Part shown: piece by piece, positions 9,618 through 20,037 of the stretch
Layout: every line of letters starts with the position of its first letter
Numbering within the stretch: position 1 is the first letter of the stretch
NCBI GenBank assembly: GCA_020205615.1
Contig: CM035163.1
Span: 41,550,189 to 41,614,188 of the forward strand
DNA: 64,000 bases
Direction of reading: 5' to 3'
DNA from: Panax quinquefolius
Taxonomy: Eukaryota > Streptophyta > Magnoliopsida > Apiales > Araliaceae
Notes under the pieces: generated by a model
Databases searched by the model: none
The model's input: only the letters and a program-made list of their open reading frames with translations
What the model was told of the DNA's origin: nothing
Position numbers and translations under genes: made by a program

Positions 9618-10376
9618 TGTAAGATCCCAAATTTTATGAATAAAAATGAATTTTTCTATAAATATCATTTTTGAATATTATGGTGTGGATTTGATATAAT
9701 ATTATAGTTGTGGGTAATATTTATAAATTTTGTAAAGTAAGCAAGTTGTTCGATTGGTCAGGGAATATTTGTTTTACCAGGGAATATTCGTACGACGACA
9801 GAATCATTGGTGGGCCCCACAACAGAATTACTGTCGGAGTTAAAAAACAACGGAAATATCTTTTTATAAAAATAACTGCGAAAGTTTTACCGTTAACTGT
9901 TGAAATAACCGGTGTTAAAAGTAAAGTAATACGCGTGGTTGCCTAGTAGCACACGGTATTGTTTATTGATGCTTACGTGAGAAGTCACTCGGTTGTGTTC
10001 AATTATTGCCATAGTAATTGCTGCATAGTATCTTACATTAATTGATTTAATTATTGTCAATATTTTATATTATTAAATCAATAATTGAGATGACAAGTTA
10101 TTCATATTATTATTTACATAATTAACAATATCTAGAAAGTTCTGTCGAGGAAAAGGGTTAGGTTATTTAATTGCGCGCCAATAGAGAAAAATCCTTATGG
10201 GAAAGCCCCCTCTTTCCTTGGAACGATCTGGTTGTTAATATTGAGAGTTATAATAATGATGAATAAATGTTGTTAAAAATGTTGAGGGGATTTTTATGAA
10301 GTATTTGTTGTAAATTTTGCTTATATTTTGGACCCCATTTACCAATTTTTCAAAATAATCGGCAGAAAGTTATTCA

Positions 10377-10413
<37 letters not shown>

Positions 10414-10419
10414 GGTGGT
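9618..10419 (+). mobile_element. Element 1 3' LTR, segment 1
   Basis: Starts TGTAAGATCCC after the polypurine tract and corresponds to the left edge of the window from about 9905 on. Contains the U3 block near 10140-10230. It is interrupted at 10419 by element 2, inside ATAATGGTGG, where the 5' LTR continues uninterrupted (near 490). Confidence 0.93.
10381..10411. repeat. (AT)n microsatellite
   Basis: A run of about fifteen TA dinucleotides in element 1 U3. The matching place in the 5' LTR (about 474-490) has a much shorter run, so it expanded after insertion. Confidence 0.95.
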
Positions 10420-12949
10420 TGTGATGCCCCCAAAATAGGTATACATCACCCATCTTGGTTTGCCAAATACATGGTACAGAATACAAATTCAAACTTAATT
10501 ATACAACATGAGCTGAAAGTTTTTACACGAATATTGTCTTCTAGACAATATCCAAACTCAAATGGAGTCCTCATTACATTTATTGTCACACTATTTTATA
10601 GAATAGTGAGGACCACTATAACACCATCTCGGACTATCACTCCGTTCCCCGACTAGTCCCAGCTACGTTCTCATTTCATGAAGAGAACAATCAAAGCAAA
10701 AGGGTGAGCTCAACTAGCCCAGTAAGAAATATTATGACTAAGATAATGCAGAATAAATTATCATTAGCCTTCAACAGTGTTAAACTGATAAAATATAATA
10801 AACATCAAGTTTAACTGCTGCGGAACAAGCAATCCATTAGAAGAGTCAAGTAGAGTATGATATCTACTATCTACTATGATTTAAAAAGTTTTTCATCAAC
10901 TTTATCATTGAGGCTCAAATTAATAAATAAAACATATCATCGAATCATCCCTGCACCACGACCAAGGATATTCATATAATCATTAATGGTCATAATTATA
11001 CCGAATAATCCTTGGTCATAATTGTACCAACAACTGTCCATCAATGCACTACAGGCCAATGAGGACTTTTACCACATCATTTGTAATATTACGGGTCATG
11101 ATTATACCGAATGATCCCTGGTCATAATCATACCAATCAACAGTCCATCTATGCACGTAAGTCAAAGATGACTTTCATCACAATATAAGCATGAGAATGA
11201 TGACAATGATATAAGAATTCAATTAAAAGAAATAAAGGATAAATTTTTAAAGATTTATAATTTAATTTATCCAGAATTCAATAATGTTCAAATTGCCAAC
11301 ATGATACTACTTTGTGGAGTAAAATTCAAGAATGATATTGTATCAAAAATAATTTGGACCGAAAAGAAATCAATTTTTTATCATGAATAGTACTCCGAGT
11401 GAATAGTATCCCGTAAATAGTACTTCAGGAATAGTACCCTGTGAATAGTACTTTGTATATAGTACTTCGTGAATAGTACTTTATAAATAGTACCCGTGAA
11501 TAATACTTTTATGAATAGTACCGTATAAATGAATAGTACTCATGGACAGTACTCCGGTTTGAAAAACTTAAAATTTAACAAGAATGTGCAGAAAATATCC
11601 TTGTGAAACGATACTAGATGAAGCGCAAATTTCAAGGATATTCTACTAATTTCACGGAGTATAGAAGCAATACATTAACAAAATGAGGGTATAATCAGGA
11701 ATACGAGACGAAATAATATTACTCACATATAACAGAGTATAGAAGAAAATATTATTCCTTATGAATACTGAACAAAAATAATATCCCTTACCTTAGAAGA
11801 AGACTGGATAGTGGAATAGTGAGGTAGCAGACTTCTCTTCTTCTTTCTCTCTATAGCTTCTCTCTCTATAATTGCTCTTGTGAGTCTTAGTGAATTGGTA
11901 AGAATGAAAGAAGAATGAACTTCTATTTATAGGAAAAATATAATTTTGATAATTGCACGTTTTGGGGCTTGAAATATTACAGTATAATACCTTCATCTTT
12001 TCCTTTATTTTTAATTTAGTCCTGCAAGTATTATCAAACTTGTACCACCTCCCCTAATAGTACAACATGTGAATCAATAGTACACACATGTGAACAAATA
12101 GTTATAAGCATGTGAATCAATAGTAATTAATTGCTCATTTATCCGATTAATTACCCGATTGGTCAATATAACTTCCATACATCAATTATTATCGAAATAA
12201 ATACTAATTTCCACTAACACTAATAATCCCAACATAATGGAACTATCAATTTCATCTTTAATCAACACGAACTTATTCATCATTAATATTATAACTCACA
12301 ATATTTAACAACAAGATTTTTTCCAGGAAAGAGGGGGCTTTTCGATAAGGATTTCTCCCTATTGGCGTGCAATTAGATGATCTAACCTCTCCTTGACAGA
12401 AGTTCTAGACATTGTCAATATTGTAAATAATAATATGAATAACTTTGTCGTCTCAATTATTGATTTAATAATATAAATATTATGCAGATGATACTGTGAC
12501 AATAATTGAATCAATAATATGAGAGATATTATACAGCAATTACTGTAGCAATAATTGAGTATAACTGAGTGACTTCTCGCGTAAGCATCATTAATCAATA
12601 CCGTGTGCTACTATGCAACCACGCGTATTACTGTACTTTTAGCACCGGATATTTTAACAGTTTAACGGTAACACTTTCGCCGTTATTTTTATAAAATGAT
12701 ATTTCTGTCGTTTTCTAACTTCGACAATACTTTCGTTGTGGGGTCCACCAATAATTGTGCCGTCGTACAAATTTTCCCTGTTAAAATGAATATTTTCCGA
12801 CCAATCAAATATTTTATAACAACTTCCTTACTTTGAAAAATTTATAAATATTACCCACAACTATAATAATATAACAAATTCACACCATAATATTCAAAAA
12901 TATATTTCGAGAAAAATTAATCTCTATTCATAAAAGTTGGGGTCTTACA
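10420..12949 (-). mobile_element. Element 2 3' LTR (full length, 2530 bp)
   Basis: From TGTGATGCCCCC to GGGGTCTTACA. It contains hairpin repeats (10970-11170), a long GTGAATAGTAC array (11378-11560), donor-like CCTTACCTT near 11790 and TATA at 11924-11931 (minus). It also has short CATGTGAATCAATAG repeats (12060-12130) and the U3 block near 12330-12410. A reference copy for the short-LTR family. Confidence 0.93.
11378..11560 (-). repeat. GTACTATTCAC array in element 2 3' LTR
   Basis: About ten degenerate copies (read GTGAATAGTAC on the plus strand), one of the longest of these arrays in the window. It lies between the donor-like site and the hairpin cluster, in the transcribed part of the LTR. 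Confidence 0.85.
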
Positions 12950-12962
12950 ACCTCCACTTCTT
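12950..12962 (-). other. Polypurine tract of element 2
   Basis: On the minus strand AAGAAGTGGAGGT directly precedes the LTR TGTAAGACC start. It is slightly altered from element 1 (AAGGGGAGGT). Confidence 0.75.
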
Positions 12963-13034
12963 ATGAAATTTCGTCCTCGAAAATTAGGGTGCATACCTGG
13001 TATGTCGAAGAGGTGAGGATACCTTGATTTCATT

Positions 13035-13740
13035 TCAGATTCTAACTCCCAGGTCATTTTCTCCACATCGTGGTTTCTCTACAAAACTTTGACTTATAAC
13101 CTTGGAGCGTAAAATATAATCCTTCTTATCCAAGATTTTAACAGGTACCTCTTTATACGTTAAATCTTCCGCTATCTCGTCCGGTTCTAATTCAATAATG
13201 TGGTTCGGGTCTTTCACATATTTATGTAACATATATATGTGAAAAAATTTATGAACACGAGACATACTTGGCGGTAAGGGGAGTCTATAAGCCACAGTTC
13301 CTACTCGATCGAGGATTACAAATGGGCCAATGAATCGAGGATTGAGCTTTCCTCTCTTTCCAAATCTCGTAACTCCTTTCCATGGAGTAACACATAACAA
13401 CACATGATCTCCAATATTAAATTCCACGTCCTTTCGATGAAGATTAACATATCTCTTTTGTCGATCTTTTGAGGTTTTTATACGTTGTCGGATCGTTTGA
13501 ATCTTTTTCGTAGTCATACGTACCAATTCTGGTCCCAACAACATTGCTTGACCCACCTCATCCCACCATACTGGAGAACGACACTTGCATCTATACAACG
13601 CCTCGAATGGAGCCATGCCAATACTTGCTTGATAACTATTGTTGTAGGAAAACTCCACCAATGGTAAGAACTTGTCCCAACTTCCCTTGAAGTCATGGAC
13701 ACAGAGTCTTAATAAATCTTCAAGAGTTTGAATAGTCCTC
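13035..13740 (-). pseudogene. Integrase C-terminal part and tail (element 2)
   Basis: A long open segment covering the end of the integrase core (FSYNNSYQASIGMAPFEAL), the region GPFVILDRVGTVAYRL, and VPVKILDKKDYILRSKV. The end is frameshifted, so the chromodomain-like KVLWRNH tail is lost (it reads into an unrelated GENDLGVRI end). The product would join cDNA to chromosomal DNA. Stop between HP and TDGQSE at about 13757-13759 separates it from the core. Confidence 0.9.
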
Positions 13741-14450
13741 TCCGACTGCCCGTCCGTTTAAGGATGATAAGCCAAACTAAATCGTAAATCCGTGCCCATA
13801 GCTTTTTGTAAACTAACCCAAAATCTTGAAGTGAATCTTGGGTCTCGATCAGAAACTATGGATACTAGAATACCATGCAATCTTACAACCTCAATTATGT
13901 ACATACGAGCAAGACGTTCAAGTATATAAGTTTCTCGTATCGGTAAGAAATGAGCAGACTTGGTCAATCTATCAACAATGACACAAATCACATCTATGCC
14001 TTGAGAAACCTTGGGAAGACCAGTAACGAAATCCATGGTAATGTCCTCCCACTTCCATTCTATAATTTTAAGTGGTTGTAATGGAACTTTTGGCACTTGA
14101 TGCTCCGCCTTGAGTCATTGGCAAGTTAGACACCTTGAGATAAACCCTGCTATCTCTATCTCTATATTGCTCCACCAAAATGTATGTCGAAGATCACGAT
14201 ACATTTTGGTATTCCCAGGATGGATTGTAAATGGTGTGTTATGCGCCTCCATCATGATTTTATATTTTAAGTTAGAATCGTTAGGAATACAAAGTCTAGA
14301 GTTGACTCGAAGTATTCCTTCTTCATCGATTTTTGCTTCCGGAATAGCACCTTCTTGTACTTTCTTCCTCATACACATCAGCTCCAGGTCTGTAGCTTGA
14401 GTAACTTTAAATTTATCGATTAAAGTCGGTTCTACTCATATATTGGCTAT
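13741..14450 (-). pseudogene. Integrase zinc-binding and catalytic core (element 2)
   Basis: Contains RCLTCQ (zinc-binding), MDFVTGLPKVSQGID with the first catalytic D, IVDRLTKSAHFLPIR and VSDRDPRF with the second D. The third residue (E of GQSERT) is just downstream. Only isolated stops break it (after RCLTCQ near 14112, and at 13757). It is better kept than in element 1. Confidence 0.9.
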
Positions 14451-14930
14451 TATCACGTGGGTCCCTAGAGTATTTAACTCTATCTCCATTCTTTGTAAGT
14501 CTTACAAAATGGGCCTTTGTGTTGACAATATCGCACTTATACCCGCATATGATCTTCTACTCAACGCGTTAGCTACTACATTCGCTTTTCCAAGATGGTA
14601 CTTAATGGTATGATCATAATCTTTTAACAGCTCAAGCCATCGTCATTGCCGTATGTTGAGTTCCTTTTGAGTGAAAAAATATTTGAGGATTTTATGATCC
14701 GTATAGATCTCCACCTTCTCTCCATACAGGTAATGCCTCCAAATCTTAAGTGCAAAAACAACAGCTGACAACTCTAGATCATGAGTAGTATAATTCCTCT
14801 CATATTCTTTGAGTTTTTGTGAGGCATAGGCTATGACTTTCCCAGGTTGCATGAGAACACATCCTTAACCTTTGCCTGAAGCATCGTTGTATATGACAAA
14901 TCCCTCCGAACCAGATGGTATTGTCAGAAC
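14451..14930 (-). pseudogene. RNase H (element 2)
   Basis: Reads [30 protein letters not shown] and [10 protein letters not shown], the conserved RNase H core of plant gypsy elements. Stops occur after KG near 14866 and ELNIRQ near 14643. It would remove the RNA strand after first-strand synthesis. Confidence 0.88.
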
Positions 14931-15968
14931 AGGTGCTGAAATGAGTCTCCTCTTGAGTTCTTGAAAACTCTTCTCATATTCCTCGCTCCAACCAAATTTT
15001 GTATCTTCCCGAGTCAGCTGAGTTAATGGAGTAGCGATTCGAGAAAACCCTTCTACGAATCTCCGATAATAACCAGCTAAGCCGAGAAAGCTACGACTTG
15101 ATCATCGACTTGACTTAGGTTGCTCCCAGCTTTGAATTGCTTCAATCTTTGTCGGGTCAACAAATATTCTGTTATTTGATATCATGTGCCCAAGGAATGC
15201 TACTTCCTCAAGCCAGAACTCGCATTTCTTTAACCTGGCATATAGCTTGTTTTCACGAAGCTTTTGGAGTATCAATCTTAAGTGTTACTCATGATCTTGA
15301 CGACTTTTGGAGTATATGAGGATGTCATTAATAAAGACAACTACAAAATGATCCAAATATTCATTGAATACTCAGTTCATCATTTTCATGAAGGCAACAG
15401 GAGCATTAGTCAATCCAAAAGACATGACTAGGAATTCATAATGCCGGTACCGAGTTCTGAAAGCAGTCTTTGGGATGTCATCAATTTTAATCTTTAAATG
15501 GTGATATCCGGAATGAAGATCGATCTTTGAAAAGAATTTGGCGCCTTGCAACTGGTCAAACAGATCATCAATACGAGGTAACGGGTACCTATTTTTGATG
15601 GTGACATGATTCAACTCCCGATAATCAATACAAAGTCGCATACTTCCATCTTTCTTCTTCACGAATAGAACAGGAGCACCCCAAGGAGACGTACTAGGGC
15701 GAATGAAACCGATGTCTAACAATTCCTTTAGTTGAGTTTTTAACTCCTGAAGTTCAATAGTAGCCATTCGATATGGGGCTTTGAAAATGGGTTTTGTGCT
15801 AGATTTAAGGTCGATACAAAATTCAATTTCACGCTCTGGGGGTAGGCCAGGAAGTTCTTCGGGAAATACGTCAGGAAATTTATTTATAATAGAAATATTA
15901 TTCAAATCTGTCGTATTTTTATTTAAATGCGTGACATGGGATAAGAAAGCTTGACATCCATTTTTCAA
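14931..15968 (-). pseudogene. Reverse transcriptase (element 2), active site changed
   Basis: Starts in CQAFLSHVT and runs through [51 protein letters not shown] and FGLTNAP. The catalytic motif reads FINDILIY, with AAT (Asn) at 15327-15329 where GAT (Asp) is expected, so it would be inactive even if translated. Stops follow AFMKMMN near 15372 and in later segments. The uninterrupted N-terminal 198 codons show what was lost from elements 3, F and G. Confidence 0.92.
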
Positions 15969-16031
15969 TAAACGAATAGCTTTATGGCTTGATATGACAG
16001 TGATTGACTTTAGTGGTTTGGTTGCTTTAAT

Positions 16032-16440
16032 TCACATAATAGGTTGGTTAGGAATATGAAAGCTAACAGCCTTACGAAAATAATCGATTTTAGCATGATG
16101 AGTAGTTAACCAATCAATCCCTAAAATCACTTCAAATGCAAGTATTTTTAAAGAGATAAGATCAACAGGTAACGTGCGGTTACCGATTTGAATCAAACAA
16201 AACTTATAAATAGTGGATGTAATGAAGGTTTCTCCCAACAGAGTTTCAACAGATAAATCAAAGTCTAATTTCTCCGGAGTTAAATTTAAACGTTGAACGC
16301 AAATAGGAGAAATAAAAGAATGGGTAAACCGGTATCAAATAAGGTATAGACTTCGCTTGAGTTTACAATTAGCTTACCCGTGATCACCTCGTTTGGATTC
16401 CTCGCTTTTTGGGAGGTTACGACAAACGCTCTCCCTTGAA
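16032..16440 (-). pseudogene. Aspartic protease (element 2)
   Basis: Contains VYTLFDTG with DTG at 16328-16336; a one-base loss just after it shifts the frame away from STHSF. The downstream part (GETFITSTIYKF, ILGIDWLTTHHAKIDY) is open in the correct frame at 16032-16238. Confidence 0.88.
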
Positions 16441-17593
16441 CTACCGATTTTGTCTTGTCTGGGATGGCCTTTGATGCCTCCATCCCAGCTGGACTTGACT
16501 TTCCTGGATGACAAAATCTAGTTAGGTGACCTTCTCTTCCACAATTGTAACACATTTTAGACTGCTGCATGCAATTTGGACTGATGTGTCCCTCCCCTCC
16601 GCATTTGTAACATATGACCGGTGGTCATTCTCCTTTCTTAACAACAGGTGCTGGTGCTGACGTCTTTCCATCATTATTGAATCTCCTCTTCTTGAAATTT
16701 CCACTTCTATTATCTAGGCCATGATTACCACCAAAGTAGTTACCATTTCTGGCATGTTGATTCCCTCCACGTTTGTTGTCACCTCTTCGATGACTGCTAC
16801 CACTGGTATTATCGACTTGTCGGCTGATCTCTCTTGGTTGTGTTGACTCATTATCACGGTCCAATAGCTGAGCCCTATTTATAATATATGAATACAAACA
16901 CAGTTTATGAGAAATGAGGTATTGACTTATCTTGGGTTTCAAACCTCTTAGAAACATCCGTGTCATTCTTTCCTCATTATCAACCAAGTGGGACACAAAC
17001 CAGGACAACTCAGCAAACTTAGCCTCGTACTGTGCCACGGTCATATTGCTTTGCTCCAGCTTGATGAACTCTACCTCCTTCATGTGACGAATACTTTCGG
17101 GAAAGTACTTGTCATTGAACAGTTCCTGGAACTTCTCCTAAGACATTTTCAGTGCAGTAGGCTGGGTACGTTTTACAGATTTCCACCAATAATCTGCCTC
17201 TCCTCACAACATGAAGGTGGCAAAGGGAACCTTTTGCTCCTCAGAGCATCCCAAGACATCAAATATCTTGGTGATCTGCTTTAACCATGTCTCCGCCTTA
17301 TGTGGTTCTGGCTTTCCAAAAAACTCCGGTGGTCCCAGCTCCTTGAATTGCATAGTAGTGATCGTCCGAGAGTTGCCAGTGTTTCCACCTGCATTTTGAA
17401 CAGGAATCACTCTCGCCTGATGTTGCATGAATTGCATAAAGCCTCTGAACATCCCATCATTCATCATTTGATCGGTGTTGTTGTTTACCTGAGGATTATT
17501 GTCTTCCTGTTGAACATTATCCTGGGTATTGATCGTTAGTGACTCAACGATCTCATGTACTTCATTGCTTATCTCAACATTTTCGGATGGCAT
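16441..17593 (-). pseudogene. gag: Gag (element 2), inactivated
   Basis: ATG at 17593-17591 (MPSENVEISNE), ten bases after an acceptor-like GACAG. The capsid region (ELGPPEFFGKPEP, FDVLGCSEEQK) is open to TFML, where TGA at 17204-17206 stops it at the same codon as in element 1. Reading resumes with EADYWW, a second stop near 17142, then an open stretch with MTRMFLRGLKP. Two intact CCHC zinc knuckles follow, at 16571-16612 (C-x2-C-x4-H-x4-C) and 16511-16552. This two-knuckle nucleocapsid is the reference for the family. Confidence 0.92.
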
Positions 17594-17780
17594 TTTCAAA
17601 TACTGTCATAAAACAAGGGTTAATTGACATGTCACATATTATCCCTATACTCTGACCGATCAATTAAATACCAAATAAACTTAGGTAGGTCATACTAGCG
17701 AAGGAATTCCCAGTCTCTCCCCTCCTAGTTCTTATCTTACATCTCAGCTAGGGATCATATCCCTAAGCTTTGATACCAAC
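17594..17780 (-). other. Leader and primer-binding site of element 2
   Basis: PBS GCTTTGATACCA (plus-strand reading) at 17767-17778, giving TGGTATCAAAGC on the element strand. The leader carries the family block TCTCTCCCCTCC near 17715 and ends at the gag start with the acceptor-like sequence TTGTTTTATGACAG (about 17603-17616). Confidence 0.85.
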
Positions 17781-19544
17781 TGTGACACCCCCAAAATAGG
17801 TATACATCACCCATCTTGGGTCGCCAAATACATGGTACTGAATACAAATACAAACTTAATTATACAACATGAGCTGAGAGTTTTTACACGAATATTATCT
17901 TCTAGACAATATCCAAACTCAAATAGAGTCCTCATTACATTTATTGTCACACTATTTTATAGAATAGTGAGGACCACTATAATACAATATCGGACCATTA
18001 CTCTGTTCCCGGACTAGTCCCGACTACGTTCTCATTTTCTGAAGAGAACAATGAAAGCAAAAAGGTGAGCTCAATTAGCCTAGTAAGAAATATTGTGACT
18101 AAGATAATGCAGGATAAGTCATCGTTAGCCTTCAACAATGTTAAACTGATAGAATATAATAGAAAACAAGTTTAACTACAGTGGAACAAGCAATCCATTA
18201 GAAGAGTCAAGTAGAGCATGATATCTACTATATTTTATGATTTAAAAAGTTTTTCATCAAGTTTATCGCTGAGACTCAGCTTAATAAATAAACCACATCA
18301 TCGAATCATCCCTACGCCACGGCCAAGGATATTCATGTAATCATCAATGGTCATAATTATACGAAATAATCCCTGGTCATAATCATACCAACAATGTCCA
18401 TCAATGCACTACAGGCCAATGAGGACTTTTACCACATCTTCTTCTTTCTCTCTATAGCTTCTCTCTCTATAAATGCTCTTGTGAGTCTTAGTGAATTGGT
18501 GAGAATGAAAGAAGAATGAGCTTCTATTTATAAGAAAATATAGTTTCGATAATTGCACGTTTTGGGGCGCAAAATATTACAGTATAATACCTTCATCTTT
18601 TCCTCTATTTTTAATTTAGTCTTGCAAGTATTATCAAACTTGCACCACCTCCCCTAATAGTACATCATGTGAATCAATAGTACACACATATGAACAAATA
18701 GTTATAAACATGTGAATTAATAGCAATTAATTGCTCATTTATCCGATTAATTATCCAATTTGTCAATATAACCTCCAGACATCAATTATTATCAAAATAA
18801 ATGTCAATTTCTACTAACACTAATAATCCCAACACAATGGAACTATAAATTTCATCTTTAATAAACACGAACTTATTCATCATTAATATTATAACTCACA
18901 ATATTTAACAACCAGATTATTCACAAGAAAGAGGGAGCTTTCCGATAAGGATTTCTCTCTATTGGCCTGCAATTAGATGACCTAACCTCTCTTTGACAGA
19001 ACTTCTAGACATTGTCAATATTGCAAATAATATAAATAACTTTATCGTCTCAATTATTGATTTAATAATATAAAATATTATGCAGATAATACTGTGACAA
19101 TAATTAAATTAATAATATGGGAGATATTATGCAGCAATTACTGTAGTAATAATTGAGTATAACGGAGTGACTTCTCAAGTAAGCATTAATAATCAATACC
19201 GTGTGCTACTATGCAACCACATGTATTACTGTACTTTTACCACCAGATATTTCAACAGTTTAACGGTAACACTTTCGCCGTTATTTTTATAAAAATATAT
19301 TTCTATCGTTTTCTAACTCCGACAATACTTTCGTTGTGGGGTCCACCAATGATTGTACTATCGTACGAATATTTCTTGTTAAAACGAATATTCCCCGACC
19401 AATCGAATATTTTATAACTTGCTTACTTTGCAAAATTTATAAATATTACCCACAACTATAATAATATAACAAATCCACACCATAATATTCAAAAATATAT
19501 TTCGAGAAAAATTAATCTTTATTCATAAAAGTTGGGGTCTTACA
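17781..19544 (-). mobile_element. Element 2 5' LTR with large internal deletion (1764 bp)
   Basis: Same ends as the 3' LTR, but about 766 bp are missing: the text jumps near 18436 from TTTTACCACAT straight to CTTCTTCTTTCTCTC, which in the 3' LTR are at about 11063 and 11838. The deletion removes the GTACTATTCAC array and the splice-donor-like site, but keeps the TATA region and U3. Confidence 0.92.
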
Positions 19545-19549
19545 GTGGA

Positions 19550-19636
19550 GGCCACAAGTTGGTCAGGTGGGGCCCACATGTTGGTGGAAGGATGAAAAAT
19601 TTATCACGGGTGGGAGGCTTTTTCAAAGCAACATGT

Positions 19637-19700
<64 letters not shown>

Positions 19701-20037
19701 TTTGTTTTACTTGATGATGGCATTGAAATTCAGTCGCCCGAATATTGCGTATGACATCTGTGAGTTTGAAATTATTTCGTCCATGAAATTCTTAAACAGT
19801 ACCCCTTCCATTCTCCTATAAATAGGATGCCTAGTTAGAATTGAAAATCACACCGCTAGAATCAGAGAATTTTTCTTCCATAATATTGAGCGTATTTATT
19901 TAGAGTTTAAAGAAGCTTTGAGCGTAGAAAACAGTTCAAGTTTTCTTCAAGAATATCCCCGCCCTACCAGTTGGAATAATCTTCTTTTTAAGGTAAGGGA
20001 TATTATTTTGTTCAATATTCATATGAAATAATATTTT
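19550..20037 (+). mobile_element. Element 1 3' LTR, segment 2
   Basis: Continues the LTR after element 2. It aligns with 493-960 of the 5' LTR and includes TATAAATA near 19820, the ATG-poor first-exon-like stretch, and AAGGTAAGG at about 19990. It ends at ATTTT, the duplicated target of the next solo LTR. Confidence 0.93.
19637..19697. repeat. (AT)n microsatellite
   Basis: About 60 bases of TA repeats. The matching place in the 5' LTR (590-620) is much shorter. Confidence 0.95.

Larger units (their letters stand above)
10420..19544 (-). mobile_element. Element 2: complete but inactivated Tekay/Del-like retrotransposon
   Basis: A 9125-bp minus-strand element with two LTRs, PBS, gag, protease, RT, RNase H, integrase with tail and polypurine tract in the normal order. 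It is inserted in the 3' LTR of element 1. The flanks are GTGGT (10415-10419) and GTGGA (19545-19549), a 5-bp duplication with one later change. It is the best-preserved internal region in the window, with long open segments, but still has stops, shifts and a changed RT active site. Its 5' LTR has lost about 766 bp relative to the 3' LTR. Confidence 0.95.
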
